Part shown: in pieces, positions 10,299 to 19,197 of the stretch
Layout of the letters: the number at the start of each line of letters is the position of its first letter
Position numbering within the stretch: the first letter of the stretch is position 1
Assembly: GCA_028874315.1 (NCBI GenBank)
Contig: JAPPKM010000088.1
Location: 1-56,096, forward strand
Direction: 5' to 3'
Origin: Chloroflexota bacterium
Lineage (GTDB): Bacteria > Chloroflexota > UBA11872
DNA: 56,096 nt
Position numbers and translations under genes: made by a program
The notes under the pieces: generated by a model
Database searches by the model: none
What the model saw: the letters and a program-made list of their open reading frames with translations, nothing else
What the model was told of the DNA's origin: nothing

Positions 10299-10724
10299 AT
10301 GTTGATGCCCAAACGAACGAAGTTCCGCAAGATGCACCGGGGACGCCGGCGCGGTCGAGCCGGCCGTGGCAATTCCCTCGTCTCGGGTGACTTTGGCCTG
10401 CAGGCCACCACGGTGGGTTGGGTCGACAGCCGCGAAATCGAGGCGGCCCGCCGCGCCATCACCCATTCGGTTCGACGGACCGGCCAGCTGTGGATTCGCA
10501 TCTTTCCGGACAAGCCCGTGACCCAGAAACCGGCCGAGGTCCGAATGGGCAGCGGTAAGGGCAATGTTGAGAGTTGGGTAGCCGTCATTAAGCCGGGGCG
10601 CATTCTTTTTGAACTCGCCGGCGTTGAAGAGGAAATGGCCCGGGAGGCCATGCGCCTGGCGTCGCACAAGCTTTCCGTTCAGACGCGTGTCGTCACGCGT
10701 TCCGCGGAGGTTGCCGTTGGCTAA
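10299..10724 (+). CDS. rplP: Large ribosomal subunit protein uL16
   Basis: uL16 helps form the A-site tRNA pocket of the 50S subunit. The ATG at 10299, two bases after rpsC, gives 141 residues starting [19 protein letters not shown], as in homologues. A longer in-frame reading starting inside rpsC was rejected. [40 protein letters not shown] and [14 protein letters not shown] are diagnostic. It overlaps the rpmC start by eight bases. Confidence 0.98.
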   Translation: MLMPKRTKFRKMHRGRRRGRAGRGNSLVSGDFGLQATTVGWVDSREIEAARRAITHSVRRTGQLWIRIFPDKPVTQKPAEVRMGSGKGNVESWVAVIKPGRILFELAGVEEEMAREAMRLASHKLSVQTRVVTRSAEVAVG

Positions 10725-10929
10725 GGCTGATCAGTTTCGCGATCTGAGCGACGAAGAGTTAGAGACGCGGGTTGCGGAAACGAAGGAAGAACTCTTCCGG
10801 TTGCGCGTCCAGCACGCGACACTGCAATTGGCGGACACCTCGCAGCTTCGCCAGGTGCGGCGCGACATCGCACGCATGCTGACGGTGCAGCGCGAGCGTG
10901 CGTTGGCGCCGCTTGAGATGGAGGCTTAA
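10717..10929 (+). CDS. rpmC: Large ribosomal subunit protein uL29, TTG start
   Basis: uL29 is a small two-helix protein at the tunnel exit next to uL23. The TTG at 10717 lies inside the last codons of rplP. It has a GGAGG Shine-Dalgarno at 10706-10710, spaced six bases, which decides this start, and gives 70 residues ([19 protein letters not shown]). [20 protein letters not shown] and the [10 protein letters not shown] helix are the family core. Overlap with rplP implies translational coupling. Confidence 0.95.
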   Translation: MAKADQFRDLSDEELETRVAETKEELFRLRVQHATLQLADTSQLRQVRRDIARMLTVQRERALAPLEMEA

Positions 10930-10932
10930 CCC

Positions 10933-11271
10933 GTGCCAGGAACTCGTGCTCGACGTGTCGGCCGCGTGGCAAGCGATCGGGCTGACAAGACCATCATCGT
11001 CGAGGTGGAATCGGTGCGACGCCATCGGCTTTATAAGAAGCCCGTGCGCGTTCGACGTAAGTTCATGGCACATGACCCCCAAGACACGTGCCGCATTGGC
11101 GATGTGGTGCAAATCGAAGAGTCGCGTCCCATGAGCCGGCGCAAGCGCTGGCGGCTGGTCGAAGTCCTTGAGCGAACGCAGCTCACCGACGAGGAACGCC
11201 AGGCAGCCTTCAGTACCGGAATGGCCGACGAGGAGTCGATTTCCAGCTCGGAAGACTCCAAGCACGATTAG
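10933..11271 (+). CDS. rpsQ: Small ribosomal subunit protein uS17, with acidic C-terminal tail
   Basis: uS17 is an OB-fold 30S protein that binds helix 11 of 16S rRNA. The start is GTG at 10933. The core [38 protein letters not shown] and [20 protein letters not shown] is standard. At 112 residues it exceeds the usual 80-90. The extra part is a tail ending [16 protein letters not shown], acidic and probably disordered. Confidence 0.96.
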   Translation: MPGTRARRVGRVASDRADKTIIVEVESVRRHRLYKKPVRVRRKFMAHDPQDTCRIGDVVQIEESRPMSRRKRWRLVEVLERTQLTDEERQAAFSTGMADEESISSSEDSKHD

Positions 11272-11276
11272 CTGAA

Positions 11277-11642
11277 ATGATCCAGCAACAGAGCCGGCTG
11301 AGGGTTGCCGACAACAGCGGCGCGCGCGAAATCATGTGCATCCGCGTGCTGGGCGGGTCGTCCCGCAAGTACGCACGCGTTGGCGACATCATTGTGGGCA
11401 GCGTGAAGCAGGCGGCCCCGAACAGTGCGGTGCCTCGTGGGTCCGTCGTGCGCGCGGTCGTCGTGCGAGTGAACAAGGAATACCGGCGGCCGGACGGCTC
11501 GCGCATTCGCTTTGACGACAACGCTGCGGTCTTACTCGAGGGCGAGGTGCCGCGCGGCACGCGCATTTTCGGTCCTGTAGGACGTGAATTGCGTGACCGC
11601 CGCTTCATGCGCATCGTCTCCCTGGCGCCCGAGGTCTTGTAG
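11277..11642 (+). CDS. rplN: Large ribosomal subunit protein uL14
   Basis: uL14 forms an intersubunit bridge and is the docking site of silencing factor RsfS. It has 121 residues, the standard length. [58 protein letters not shown] and [14 protein letters not shown] are all typical. rplX follows after two bases. Confidence 0.98.
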   Translation: MIQQQSRLRVADNSGAREIMCIRVLGGSSRKYARVGDIIVGSVKQAAPNSAVPRGSVVRAVVVRVNKEYRRPDGSRIRFDDNAAVLLEGEVPRGTRIFGPVGRELRDRRFMRIVSLAPEVL

Positions 11643-11644
11643 AC

Positions 11645-11974
11645 ATGTCCATACGTCGGTTTCGAATTCGAAAAGGCGACACCATTGAAGTGCTGCACGG
11701 GCGTGACGTGGGACGGCGCGGCGTCGTTGAACGCGTGGTTCCAGCGACGGGACGAGTCGTCGTCGAAGGCGTCAATGTCCGCAAGCGCCACGCCAGGCCG
11801 CGAGCGATCGGTCAGCCGGCGGGTATCATTGACTTCAACGCCCCGCTTGATGTCTCGAACGTCATGTTGGTGTGCCCTGTCTGCAACCAGCCGGCCCGGG
11901 TCGGCTACAGACTGGGCGACGATGGGGTGAAGCGGCGCAACTGCCGCAAATGCAACGAACAGATTGACGATTAA
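11645..11974 (+). CDS. rplX: Large ribosomal subunit protein uL24 with zinc ribbon
   Basis: uL24 is a KOW-domain protein that initiates 50S assembly. It has 109 residues. The KOW motif is [20 protein letters not shown], and [20 protein letters not shown] follows. The C-terminus carries two CxxC pairs (CPVC at 77-80 and CRKC near 102-105) that likely bind zinc, as in many bacterial L24 proteins. The last base of the TAA is shared with the ATG of rplE. Confidence 0.97.
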   Translation: MSIRRFRIRKGDTIEVLHGRDVGRRGVVERVVPATGRVVVEGVNVRKRHARPRAIGQPAGIIDFNAPLDVSNVMLVCPVCNQPARVGYRLGDDGVKRRNCRKCNEQIDD

Positions 11975-12528
11975 TGGCCCGCCTTCTCACGCGCTATCGG
12001 GAAGAGATCCGACCGCAGATGATGCGGGAATTCGGCTATGCCAACCCGCTCGCTGTTCCGAGCCTGGATCGAATCATCGTGAACATCGGGCTGGGCGAAG
12101 CGCTCGAAAACGACGCGGCCGTGGACCATGCGGTGCGCGACCTGGCCACGATTACCGGGCAGCGACCGGTTGTGACGCGGGCACGCAAGAGCGTGGCGGC
12201 ATTCAAGCTTCGCGCCGGACAGCGCGTTGGCGTGAAGGGTACGCTGCGCGGCACCCGAATGTACGAGTTTCTTGACCGCCTGGTCACCGTGGCGTTGCCT
12301 CGAATGCGCGACTTCCGCGGCGTTCTGCGGACGTCGTTCGACGGTCGTGGCAACTACTCGCTGGGGCTGTCTGAGCAGCTCATCTTTCCCGAAATCGACT
12401 ACGACCAGATTGATCGAATTCGTGGCTTGCAGGTCGTCATCGTGACAACCGCGCCAAGCGACGGCGAGTCCTTGCGGCTGCTCGAACTTCTCGGCATGCC
12501 GTTCCAACGCCTCGACGAGGCGGCCTGA
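11974..12528 (+). CDS. rplE: Large ribosomal subunit protein uL5
   Basis: uL5 binds 5S rRNA and contacts P-site tRNA. It has 184 residues. The signature around [59 protein letters not shown] and [19 protein letters not shown] is complete. It overlaps rplX by one base. rpsN starts nine bases downstream. Confidence 0.98.
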   Translation: MARLLTRYREEIRPQMMREFGYANPLAVPSLDRIIVNIGLGEALENDAAVDHAVRDLATITGQRPVVTRARKSVAAFKLRAGQRVGVKGTLRGTRMYEFLDRLVTVALPRMRDFRGVLRTSFDGRGNYSLGLSEQLIFPEIDYDQIDRIRGLQVVIVTTAPSDGESLRLLELLGMPFQRLDEAA

Positions 12529-12537
12529 GGTTCGGAC

Positions 12538-12777
12538 ATGGCGAGAAAGGCAAAGATCGAAAAGTGGAAGCGCGAACGCGAGGCGTGGCTGGACCCGGAG
12601 TTCGAGTCCAAGTCCATTCGCGGGCGCAAACTGCGCTTTAAGGTCCGCTATCGCAACCGGTGCCGACTTTGCGGGCGACCGCGTGCCCATATGCGACGCT
12701 TCGGCATCTGCCGCATTTGCTTCCGCGAACTGGCGGTCAAGGGTCACATTCCCGGTGTGACCAAAGCGAGTTGGTGA
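12538..12777 (+). CDS. rpsN: Small ribosomal subunit protein uS14, zinc (type Z) form with an insertion
   Basis: This is the zinc-containing uS14. The ligands are CRLC and CRIC, and the C-terminus [21 protein letters not shown] is diagnostic of type Z. The usual type Z length is 61 residues and this one is 79. About 18 extra residues ([18 protein letters not shown]) lie between the N-terminal [12 protein letters not shown] and the FKVRYRNRC core. The insertion resembles the spacer of the longer zinc-free form. Confidence 0.96.
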   Translation: MARKAKIEKWKREREAWLDPEFESKSIRGRKLRFKVRYRNRCRLCGRPRAHMRRFGICRICFRELAVKGHIPGVTKASW

Positions 12778-12784
12778 GACAACG

Positions 12785-13174
12785 ATGACCGATCCGATTG
12801 CGGACATGCTGACGCGGCTGCGCAACGCCGTGGCGGCGCGTCACACCAAGGTCCGCATCCCCCACTCAAAGACCAAGGCCCGGATTGCGGCGTTGCTGGT
12901 TGAAGAAGGTTTCATTGGGTCCCTGGAGACGATTCACGAAGGTCATCGAGCGTGGCTGGAAGTGAACTTGCGCTACCAGAACGGAGAGCCGGCCTTCGTT
13001 GGCGCCAAGCGAATCAGCCGCCCCGGTCTACGTATCCATTCCCGGGCCCGCGAGATTCCCCGAGTGATGGGTGGCATCGGTACCGCGGTGATCTCCACCT
13101 CGCAGGGCATTATGTCCGGGCGAGAAGCCGCCAAGCGCCGCCTCGGCGGCGAAGTGATCTGCTTCGTCTGGTAG
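12785..13174 (+). CDS. rpsH: Small ribosomal subunit protein uS8
   Basis: uS8 binds the central domain of 16S rRNA and often acts as the spc translational repressor. It has 129 residues. MTDPIADMLTRLRNAVAARH, VRIPHSKTKARIAALLVEEGF, KRISRPGLRIHSRAREIPRV and the C-terminal STSQGIMSGREAAKRRLGGE are standard. It is complete, with rplF following after four bases. Confidence 0.98.
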   Translation: MTDPIADMLTRLRNAVAARHTKVRIPHSKTKARIAALLVEEGFIGSLETIHEGHRAWLEVNLRYQNGEPAFVGAKRISRPGLRIHSRAREIPRVMGGIGTAVISTSQGIMSGREAAKRRLGGEVICFVW

Positions 13175-13178
13175 TCCC

Positions 13179-13730
13179 ATGTCGCGCATTGGTCTAACTC
13201 CCATCGACGTGCCTGACGGCGTAACGGTCAGCTTTGACGCGGACAACGTTGTTACCGTGAAGGGCCCGAAGGGCGAATTGGTTCAGGCCCTCCCGCGCAC
13301 CATCAGTTTCACGCGCGACAACGGGCGAGTGCTGGCTGCCCGACCCAACGACGATCACCGGACGCGCGCCCTGCACGGGTTGGCCCGCCAGTTGGTGGCC
13401 AACATGGTCCTCGGCGTCACCCAGGGCTATGAGAAAAGGCTCGAAATCCAGGGCACCGGGTATCGGGCCCAGCTGCAGGGCAACACGCTTGACCTGCAAT
13501 TGGGATTCACGCATCAGCAACGGCGCCAGGCGCCTGAAGGCATTGAGTTCGAATTGCCCGACCCGACGCACATCATTGTCCGCGGCATAGACAAGCAAGC
13601 CGTTGGCCAGGTTGCGGCGGATCTGCGAGCCATCCGGCCGGCCGATCCCTACAAGGGTCACGGACTCCGATACCAGGGTGAAGTCGTGCGGCGAAAGCCT
13701 GGCAAGACCGCCGCAACGATCGTCGCATAG
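13179..13730 (+). CDS. rplF: Large ribosomal subunit protein uL6
   Basis: uL6 lies near the sarcin-ricin loop and the GTPase-factor binding site. It has 183 residues in two similar halves. MSRIGLTPIDVPDGVTVSF, VKGPKGELVQALP, VLGVTQGYEKRLEIQGTGYRA and the C-terminal RAIRPADPYKGHGLRYQGE are the family landmarks. rplR follows after 12 bases. Confidence 0.98.
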   Translation: MSRIGLTPIDVPDGVTVSFDADNVVTVKGPKGELVQALPRTISFTRDNGRVLAARPNDDHRTRALHGLARQLVANMVLGVTQGYEKRLEIQGTGYRAQLQGNTLDLQLGFTHQQRRQAPEGIEFELPDPTHIIVRGIDKQAVGQVAADLRAIRPADPYKGHGLRYQGEVVRRKPGKTAATIVA

Positions 13731-13742
13731 GTGATCTGACGA

Positions 13743-14096
13743 ATGGCCGCTGAGACCCGACGACAGGCTCGTCTCCGCCGACATCGCCGCATTCGCCGGC
13801 GCGTGGTTGGTCGGCGCGAACGGCCGCGCCTGGCGGTATTTCGCAGCCTACGGCACACCTACGCGCAGGTGATTGATGACGTGGCTGGGCACACGCTGGT
13901 CGCCGCCTCGTCTCGAGAGTCCGAAACGACGGGCGCCACAAAGCTGGAACGCGCGGCCGACGTTGGGACGCGCCTGGCCGAACGGGCAAAGGAACTTGAC
14001 ATAACCGCTGTCGTGTTTGACCGCGGCGGTCACCGCTATCACGGACGCGTCCAAGCGTTGGCCGACGCCGTGCGCACAGGGGGCATCGCGTTATGA
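13743..14096 (+). CDS. rplR: Large ribosomal subunit protein uL18
   Basis: uL18 binds 5S rRNA and carries it into the 50S subunit. It has 117 residues. The basic N-terminus ([21 protein letters not shown]) is followed by [28 protein letters not shown]. The C-terminal [22 protein letters not shown] is diagnostic. Its stop overlaps the rpsE ATG (ATGA). Confidence 0.98.
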   Translation: MAAETRRQARLRRHRRIRRRVVGRRERPRLAVFRSLRHTYAQVIDDVAGHTLVAASSRESETTGATKLERAADVGTRLAERAKELDITAVVFDRGGHRYHGRVQALADAVRTGGIAL

Positions 14097-14638
14097 CGAT
14101 TGACTCCAGGCTTGCCGCAGGCGGTCCCGACGCGGCCCGCGATGGAGGCGACCTTCATCGGCTTGACGACCGGGTGGTGCGAATCAAACGCGTGGCGAAG
14201 GTCGTGAAGGGCGGGCGCCGCTTTGGGTTCAATGCCATCGTGGTGGTCGGCGATCGGCGTGGACACGTAGGCGTGGGCATCGGCCGGGCAAACGAGGTCG
14301 TGGCGGCCATACGCAAGGGCCAGGAACGCGCCCGCCGATCCTTGATTGAAGTCCCCCTGACCGAGGACGGCTCGATTCCCCACTACGTCGAAGAGAGCTA
14401 TCGGGCCTCCAAGGTCGTGCTCCGCCCGGCCCGACCCGGAACCGGGGTGATTGCCGGCGGTGCCGTACGGGCGGTGCTTGAACTCGCTGGCGTGCGGAAC
14501 CTCTTGACCAAGATCATCGGCTCGACGAACGCCGTGAACGTGGTTCGAGCCACAGTTAACGGCCTGGCCAGCCTCCAGATTCCGGAAGAAACCGTGGCGA
14601 GGCGTCGGCAAGCCGTAGGGGCGCCGACCGATGAGTGA
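14093..14638 (+). CDS. rpsE: Small ribosomal subunit protein uS5
   Basis: uS5 contributes to decoding fidelity and mRNA helicase activity. It has 181 residues. The double-stranded-RNA-binding half contains [24 protein letters not shown], the family signature. The C-terminal half has [26 protein letters not shown] and [16 protein letters not shown]. The first 22 residues are poorly conserved. It overlaps both rplR and rpmD. Confidence 0.98.
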   Translation: MTIDSRLAAGGPDAARDGGDLHRLDDRVVRIKRVAKVVKGGRRFGFNAIVVVGDRRGHVGVGIGRANEVVAAIRKGQERARRSLIEVPLTEDGSIPHYVEESYRASKVVLRPARPGTGVIAGGAVRAVLELAGVRNLLTKIIGSTNAVNVVRATVNGLASLQIPEETVARRRQAVGAPTDE

Positions 14639-14831
14639 GTTGCGCCTGCGTCAGGTCCGAAGCTCCATCGGATCCCGGGACCGGCAGCGCGACACGCTCA
14701 GGGCTCTGGGCTTGGGTGCGATAGGCCGTCGATCAGCTCGGCCCGACACCGCGGATGTCCGTGCCATGGTTAAGGTCGTGGAACATCTGGTCGAGGTTGA
14801 ATCGGACCTGCCGCACGGCGATCAGACATGA
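14631..14831 (+). CDS. rpmD: Large ribosomal subunit protein uL30
   Basis: uL30 is a small 50S protein. It has 66 residues. The core [30 protein letters not shown], and the [20 protein letters not shown]-terminus match the family. It starts eight bases inside rpsE and its stop overlaps the rplO ATG, so its translation is likely coupled on both sides. Confidence 0.96.
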   Translation: MSELRLRQVRSSIGSRDRQRDTLRALGLGAIGRRSARPDTADVRAMVKVVEHLVEVESDLPHGDQT

Positions 14832-15274
14832 AGCCGCATCAGATCACCGCAGCCGCTCCACCACGCAAGCGCCGCCGTCGCCTGGGCCGCGGCGAAGGGT
14901 CCGGCAAGGGCAAAACGACGGGCCGGGGCACTCTGGGGCAGGGTGCCCGAAGCGGCGGCAACGCGTATCCCGGATTTGAAGGCGGGCAAACGCGCTTGCT
15001 CATGCGCTTTCCCGGTCGACGTGGCTTTACTAACCACCGGTTCAGGCGCGACTTTCAGCCGGTGAACGTGGGCGCGCTGAATGTCTTTCCGGAGGGCTCG
15101 GTCGTGGGGCCCGATGAACTCAAGGGCAAGGGACTGATTGAACCCGGCCTGTTCAAGATTCTTGCCGGCGGTGACCTGGATCACGCGCTGACGGTGCGGG
15201 CGCCAAAGTTCTCGGCGGCGGCCAGGGCGAAGATCGAAAGCGCCGGTGGCTCCGTCGAGGAGTTGAGCGAGTGA
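14828..15274 (+). CDS. rplO: Large ribosomal subunit protein uL15
   Basis: uL15 is a late-assembling 50S protein. It has 148 residues. The glycine/basic-rich N-terminus RRLGRGEGSGKGKTTGRG, GQGARSGG and FEGGQTRLLMRFPGRRGF are diagnostic. VFPEGSVVGPDEL and the C-terminal ILAGGDLDHALTVRAPKFSA complete the fold. Its stop overlaps the GTG start of secY. Confidence 0.98.
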   Translation: MKPHQITAAAPPRKRRRRLGRGEGSGKGKTTGRGTLGQGARSGGNAYPGFEGGQTRLLMRFPGRRGFTNHRFRRDFQPVNVGALNVFPEGSVVGPDELKGKGLIEPGLFKILAGGDLDHALTVRAPKFSAAARAKIESAGGSVEELSE

Positions 15275-16551
15275 TCGAGACGGCCGTCGCGGCCTTTCAG
15301 CTTCCCGACGTTCGTCGCAAGATTCTCTTCACAATCGGCCTCCTGGTGTTATTCCGGGCCGTCGCGCACATTCCGCTGCCCGGCGTCAACACGGAGTTGC
15401 TGGCCGACTTCTTCGCGGGCAACCAGTTGCTGGGCTTCATGAATCTCTTGTCCGGCGGAGCCCTGGAGAACTTCTCGGTCGTTGCGTTGGGCGTCTATCC
15501 CTACGTGACGGCCAACATTGCGTCAACGGTCCTCGTGCCGCTCATCCCGCCGCTGCAGGAACTCTCGCGGGAGGGCGAGTCGGGCCGTCGCAAGATCGCG
15601 CAATGGACCCGCCTGGCCACGATCCCGTTCGCCATGCTGCAGGGGTTTGGACAGATTCAGATCCTGCGCTCCGCCCAGCAGGGGCTGTTGTCGCCCACCC
15701 TCAACGCGTTCGACATATTCGTCATGCTCATCGTGATGACGGCGGGGACGATGTTTCTGCTCTGGATTGGCGAGTTAATCACCGAGAACGGCATCGGGAA
15801 CGGCGTCTCGATCATCATCTTTGCCGGCATCGTGGCCGGCGCTCCCGCCGCCCTGGGCCAGTCGCTCTTTGCCGGCGAGAACATTGGTGGGTTCGTTGCC
15901 GTCGTGATCATCGGTCTCATCATGATCGCGGCCATCGTCTTTGTGCAGGAAGCCCAACGCCGAATCCCGGTCCACTACGCCAAGCGCATCCGGGGAACTC
16001 GAATGTACGGCGGTCAGAGCACGCACATCCCGCTCAAGGTCAACTCGGCGGGCATGATTCCCCTGATTTTTGCCTTTTCGCTGATGCTGCTTCCAGCCAC
16101 GGTTGCCAGCTACTTCGAGACATCCGAAGTATCGTGGTTGGCCAATGCGGCCGGCGCCATCGCGATCACCCTCAGCCCTGGCAACGGCATCTACTGGGTC
16201 TTCACGTTTCTGCTTGTGATCGTATTTACGTATGTGTACACGCTGGTCGTCTTTCAGCAGCAAAACCTGGCGGAGAACCTGCAGAAGAACGGCGGCTTTA
16301 TCCCGGGTATCCGTCCCGGCCGTCCCACGCACCAGTACCTGACGGGAGTCGTCAACCGCATCACGCTGGCTGGCGCGGTATTCCTGGGAATCATCGCCGT
16401 CGTACCCTTCGTGGCCCAGACCGTAACCGGCGCCGACGCGGTGGCCATCAGCAGCACGGGGATGCTGATCGTCGTGGGCGTCGTGCTGGACACCATGCGC
16501 CAGCTTGAATCGCAGTTGATGATGCGCAACTACGAAGGGTTCATTCGGTAG
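15271..16551 (+). CDS. secY: Protein translocase subunit SecY
   Basis: SecY is the channel subunit of the Sec translocon in the cytoplasmic membrane. It has 426 residues from a GTG start with about ten hydrophobic segments. Landmarks include RILFTIGLL-like KILFTIGLLVLFRAVAHIPLP, plug-region FMNLLSGGALENFSVVALGV, YVTANIASTVL, ITENGIGNGVSIIIFAGI, and the cytoplasmic loop RRIPVHYAKRIRGTRMYGGQ. The late segment NLQKNGGFIPGIRPGRPT is typical. It lies in the spc block directly before adk. Confidence 0.98.
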   Translation: MIETAVAAFQLPDVRRKILFTIGLLVLFRAVAHIPLPGVNTELLADFFAGNQLLGFMNLLSGGALENFSVVALGVYPYVTANIASTVLVPLIPPLQELSREGESGRRKIAQWTRLATIPFAMLQGFGQIQILRSAQQGLLSPTLNAFDIFVMLIVMTAGTMFLLWIGELITENGIGNGVSIIIFAGIVAGAPAALGQSLFAGENIGGFVAVVIIGLIMIAAIVFVQEAQRRIPVHYAKRIRGTRMYGGQSTHIPLKVNSAGMIPLIFAFSLMLLPATVASYFETSEVSWLANAAGAIAITLSPGNGIYWVFTFLLVIVFTYVYTLVVFQQQNLAENLQKNGGFIPGIRPGRPTHQYLTGVVNRITLAGAVFLGIIAVVPFVAQTVTGADAVAISSTGMLIVVGVVLDTMRQLESQLMMRNYEGFIR

Positions 16552-16555
16552 GCGC

Positions 16556-17128
16556 ATGGGCGAGCGTCCAGTGATCGTGGTCCTGCTTGGCCCGCCCGGC
16601 GCAGGCAAGGGCACCCAGGGTGAGCGGCTGGCCTGCCGTATGGCGCTCGATCACGTGTCCACCGGCGATCTGTTCCGCGATGCGGTCACCGCCGGATCGC
16701 CGGCTGGGCTCCGCGCCGAGTCCTATCTGCTCAGCGGCCAACTTGTACCCGATCAAGTCGTGCTCCAGGTCATTGAGGAGTACATGGGCGACGCTCGGAG
16801 ACGTGATATCTGCTTTGACGGCTTTCCGCGTACGCGTAATCAGGCTGAAAAGCTGGACGACCTACTCAGGCAGTTCAACCTTTCGGTAACCGCCGCGGTC
16901 TACATCGACGTGCCCGACCACATAGCGCTACGGCGTCTGCTCGGCCGCGGTCGGGCGGACGATACCGAAGAAACGGCCCGCCACCGATTGCAGGTCTACC
17001 ACCAGGACACTGAGCCGCTCATCGACTACTACCGTAAGGCCGGCGTCCTGATTGAGGTGGACGGCATCGGCGGCGTTGAATCCGTCGCGCGCCGCGTCTG
17101 GACCACGCTGAAGGCCGTAATCAGATGA
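16556..17128 (+). CDS. adk: Adenylate kinase, short form without the zinc LID
   Basis: Adenylate kinase interconverts ATP + AMP and 2 ADP in the cytosol. The P-loop GPPGAGKGTQ, the AMP-binding STGDLFR and DGFPRTRNQAEKLD are intact. At 190 residues it lacks the roughly 30-residue inserted LID with its four cysteines. The LID site reads GRGRADDTEETARHRLQVY, as in short-form enzymes. It is in the usual secY-adk-map order and shares four bases with map. Confidence 0.97.
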   Translation: MGERPVIVVLLGPPGAGKGTQGERLACRMALDHVSTGDLFRDAVTAGSPAGLRAESYLLSGQLVPDQVVLQVIEEYMGDARRRDICFDGFPRTRNQAEKLDDLLRQFNLSVTAAVYIDVPDHIALRRLLGRGRADDTEETARHRLQVYHQDTEPLIDYYRKAGVLIEVDGIGGVESVARRVWTTLKAVIR

Positions 17129-17907
17129 TGTCGGGTTCGATCAAACCCAAGACGCCTGAGCAGGTCGAAGCAATGGCCGCCTCAGGCCGCGTCTTGGCTG
17201 GCGCGCTCGACGAGATCGAGGCTGAGGTTTGTCCCGGCGTAACCACCGGTGAACTTGACGCCATCGCCGAGTCCTTCATCCGCGACCACAGTGGCATTCC
17301 GTCATTTCTCGGCGTGCCGGCGGCTGACCCAGGCGTCGAGCCCTTTCCCGGAGCAATCTGCGCGTCTATCAACGACGCAATCGTGCATGGAATTCCGGGT
17401 AGCGCGGTGTTGCGCGAAGGCGATATCATTAGTCTGGACTGTGGAGTGATTCTTGACGGCTGGCACTCCGACTCAGCGCGTACGCTCGCGGTTGGCGAGA
17501 TTGGCCCTGACGCGAGCCGCCTGCTTGATGTAACTCGCGCCGCACTCGCTGAAGCTATTCGTGCGTCGGTTGCGGGGGGTCACATTGGGGACATCGGGGC
17601 CGCCGTGCAGACACTGGTTGAGGAGGCTGGACTCACCATCGTGAGGCGTTTCGTCGGACACGGAATCGGCCGGACCATGCATGAGTCGCCCCAGGTGCCA
17701 AACTTCGGGCGGCCCGGCGGTGGGCTGAAGCTGGTTCCGGGAACCACGCTTGCCATAGAGCCGATGGTCAACATCGGGTCGTCCGGCGTGGTCTTTGACG
17801 CCGACGGCTGGACCGCTCGTACGGAGGACGGTTCGCTGTCCGCTCATTTCGAGCACACCGTCGCCATTACCGACTCGGGCCCGCGCATTCTCACCGAGGC
17901 AGCCTGA
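17125..17907 (+). CDS. map: Methionine aminopeptidase, type I
   Basis: This metalloenzyme removes the initiator methionine from nascent proteins. It has 260 residues. The five metal ligands can be placed: Asp in SLDCGV, Asp in WHSDSARTL, His in FVGHGIGRTMHE, Glu in LAIEPMV, and Glu in AHFEHTVAI. No N-terminal zinc extension is present. Two adjacent ATGs (17125 and 17128) could serve as start. The first overlaps the adk stop in an ATGA arrangement and was chosen. Confidence 0.98.
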   Translation: MMSGSIKPKTPEQVEAMAASGRVLAGALDEIEAEVCPGVTTGELDAIAESFIRDHSGIPSFLGVPAADPGVEPFPGAICASINDAIVHGIPGSAVLREGDIISLDCGVILDGWHSDSARTLAVGEIGPDASRLLDVTRAALAEAIRASVAGGHIGDIGAAVQTLVEEAGLTIVRRFVGHGIGRTMHESPQVPNFGRPGGGLKLVPGTTLAIEPMVNIGSSGVVFDADGWTARTEDGSLSAHFEHTVAITDSGPRILTEAA

Positions 17908-17915
17908 CGATAACC

Positions 17916-18260
17916 ATGGCATCGCCCAGAAACCGAAGGAACGAAGCGCCGGATCCACCAGAAGAGTCGTCCGGCAAGACGCCAGTCATCGAGATTGAAG
18001 GCGAAGTTGTCGACTCGCTGCCGAACACGATGTTCCTCGTCAAGCCAATCGGTCCGAACGGTCAGCCGCTGCGCATTCAGACCGGGGACTCGGGCGACGA
18101 GGAACCAAAGGCTATCCTTGCCCATCTGGCCGGCAAGATGCGGCTGCGATTCATTCGCGTAGGGGTTGGCGACCGCGTGCGAATGCAGCTCTCGCCGTAC
18201 GATCTTTCGCGTGGACGAATTACCTGGCGGCTGCGCGCCGATCAGCGAGTGGAGCGGTAG
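17916..18260 (+). CDS. infA: Translation initiation factor IF-1, extended with an internal insertion
   Basis: IF-1 is an OB-fold protein that blocks the 30S A site during initiation. The core is recognisable: [38 protein letters not shown] and [15 protein letters not shown]. The usual length is about 72 residues, but this protein has 114. About 20 extra residues at the N-terminus ([18 protein letters not shown]) precede the barrel, and an acidic insertion of about 17 ([17 protein letters not shown]) sits in the loop before LAHL. Position between map and rpmJ confirms identity. Confidence 0.95.
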   Translation: MASPRNRRNEAPDPPEESSGKTPVIEIEGEVVDSLPNTMFLVKPIGPNGQPLRIQTGDSGDEEPKAILAHLAGKMRLRFIRVGVGDRVRMQLSPYDLSRGRITWRLRADQRVER

Positions 18261-18265
18261 CGATC

Positions 18266-18379
18266 ATGCGAGTTTCTGCTTCCGTAAAGCCGCGCTGCGA
18301 CCGCTGCCGCGTCATCCGTCGGCATGGGCGCGTGATGGTCATTTGCTCCAACCCGAAACACAAGCAGCGCCAGGGCTAA
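18266..18379 (+). CDS. rpmJ: Large ribosomal subunit protein bL36, zinc form
   Basis: bL36 is a tiny 50S protein: 37 residues, [20 protein letters not shown] to the end KHKQRQG. The zinc ligands Cys11, Cys14, Cys27 and His32 are all present, so this is the C+ form. It sits five bases after infA and 13 before rpsM, the canonical position. Confidence 0.97.
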   Translation: MRVSASVKPRCDRCRVIRRHGRVMVICSNPKHKQRQG

Positions 18380-18392
18380 GGACAGGGGATAC

Positions 18393-18773
18393 ATGGCACG
18401 TATAGCCGGTGTTGACATTCCGCGCCATAAGCCGGTGGTCATTGCGTTGACCCATATCTACGGGATAGGACGCACCACCAGCGCCGAGATCGTCCGCCAG
18501 GCCGACATCAACCCTCAGACTCGGGTCAGCGACCTGACGGAGTCGGAATTGGGGCAGATTCGGGCGTTGATCGGCCGCGAGCGGGTTGAAGGTGACTTGC
18601 GCCGCGTTGTGCAGACAAGCATTGCCCGCCTGCGTGAAATCGGTTCCTACCGGGGTCTGCGCCATCGCATCGGCCTCCCAACGCGCGGCCAGCGCACCCG
18701 AACAAACGCACGCTCGCGCAAGGGGCCGCGTCGAACCGTTGGTATTCGCAAGCGCGTGATCAAGCGAGGCTAG
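18393..18773 (+). CDS. rpsM: Small ribosomal subunit protein uS13
   Basis: uS13 forms intersubunit bridges B1a/B1b. It has 126 residues. [21 protein letters not shown], the helix-hairpin-helix [13 protein letters not shown], and the C-terminal [20 protein letters not shown] are diagnostic. A Shine-Dalgarno (GGACAGGGG) precedes the ATG. It opens the alpha block rpsM-rpsK-rpsD-rpoA-rplQ. Confidence 0.98.
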   Translation: MARIAGVDIPRHKPVVIALTHIYGIGRTTSAEIVRQADINPQTRVSDLTESELGQIRALIGRERVEGDLRRVVQTSIARLREIGSYRGLRHRIGLPTRGQRTRTNARSRKGPRRTVGIRKRVIKRG

Positions 18774-18777
18774 GCAG

Positions 18778-19167
18778 ATGGCGGAACGTTCAAGTCGCTC
18801 CCGGCGTCGAAACCGCGCTCCCGTGCCGCGGGGCGCTGCCCATATCCACGCCACATTCAACAACACCATCATTACCATCACCGACCCCATGGGTGACACC
18901 ATCGCGTCGGCGAGCGGGGGCACGATCGGCGCGCGCGGTTCGCGGAAGAGCACGCCCTTCGCCGCACAACAGGCCGCCGAGCAAGCCGCTCAGCGCGCCA
19001 TGGATGCCGGTATGCGGGACATCAACGTATTCGTCAAGGGTCCCGGATCGGGTCGCGATGCCGCTGTGCGTGCGCTGCAGGCCGTCGGACTTAATGTGTC
19101 CAGTATTTCGGACGTCACGCCAATCCCTCACAACGGTCCGCGGCCGCCCAAGCGCCGGCGCGTGTAG
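18778..19167 (+). CDS. rpsK: Small ribosomal subunit protein uS11
   Basis: uS11 lines the 30S platform near the E site. It has 129 residues. [63 protein letters not shown] and [18 protein letters not shown] are unmistakable. The first 18 residues are basic and variable. It lies four bases after rpsM. Confidence 0.98.
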   Translation: MAERSSRSRRRNRAPVPRGAAHIHATFNNTIITITDPMGDTIASASGGTIGARGSRKSTPFAAQQAAEQAAQRAMDAGMRDINVFVKGPGSGRDAAVRALQAVGLNVSSISDVTPIPHNGPRPPKRRRV

Positions 19168-19197
19168 GCCGCAACCAGCACACGGAGACACACTCGG

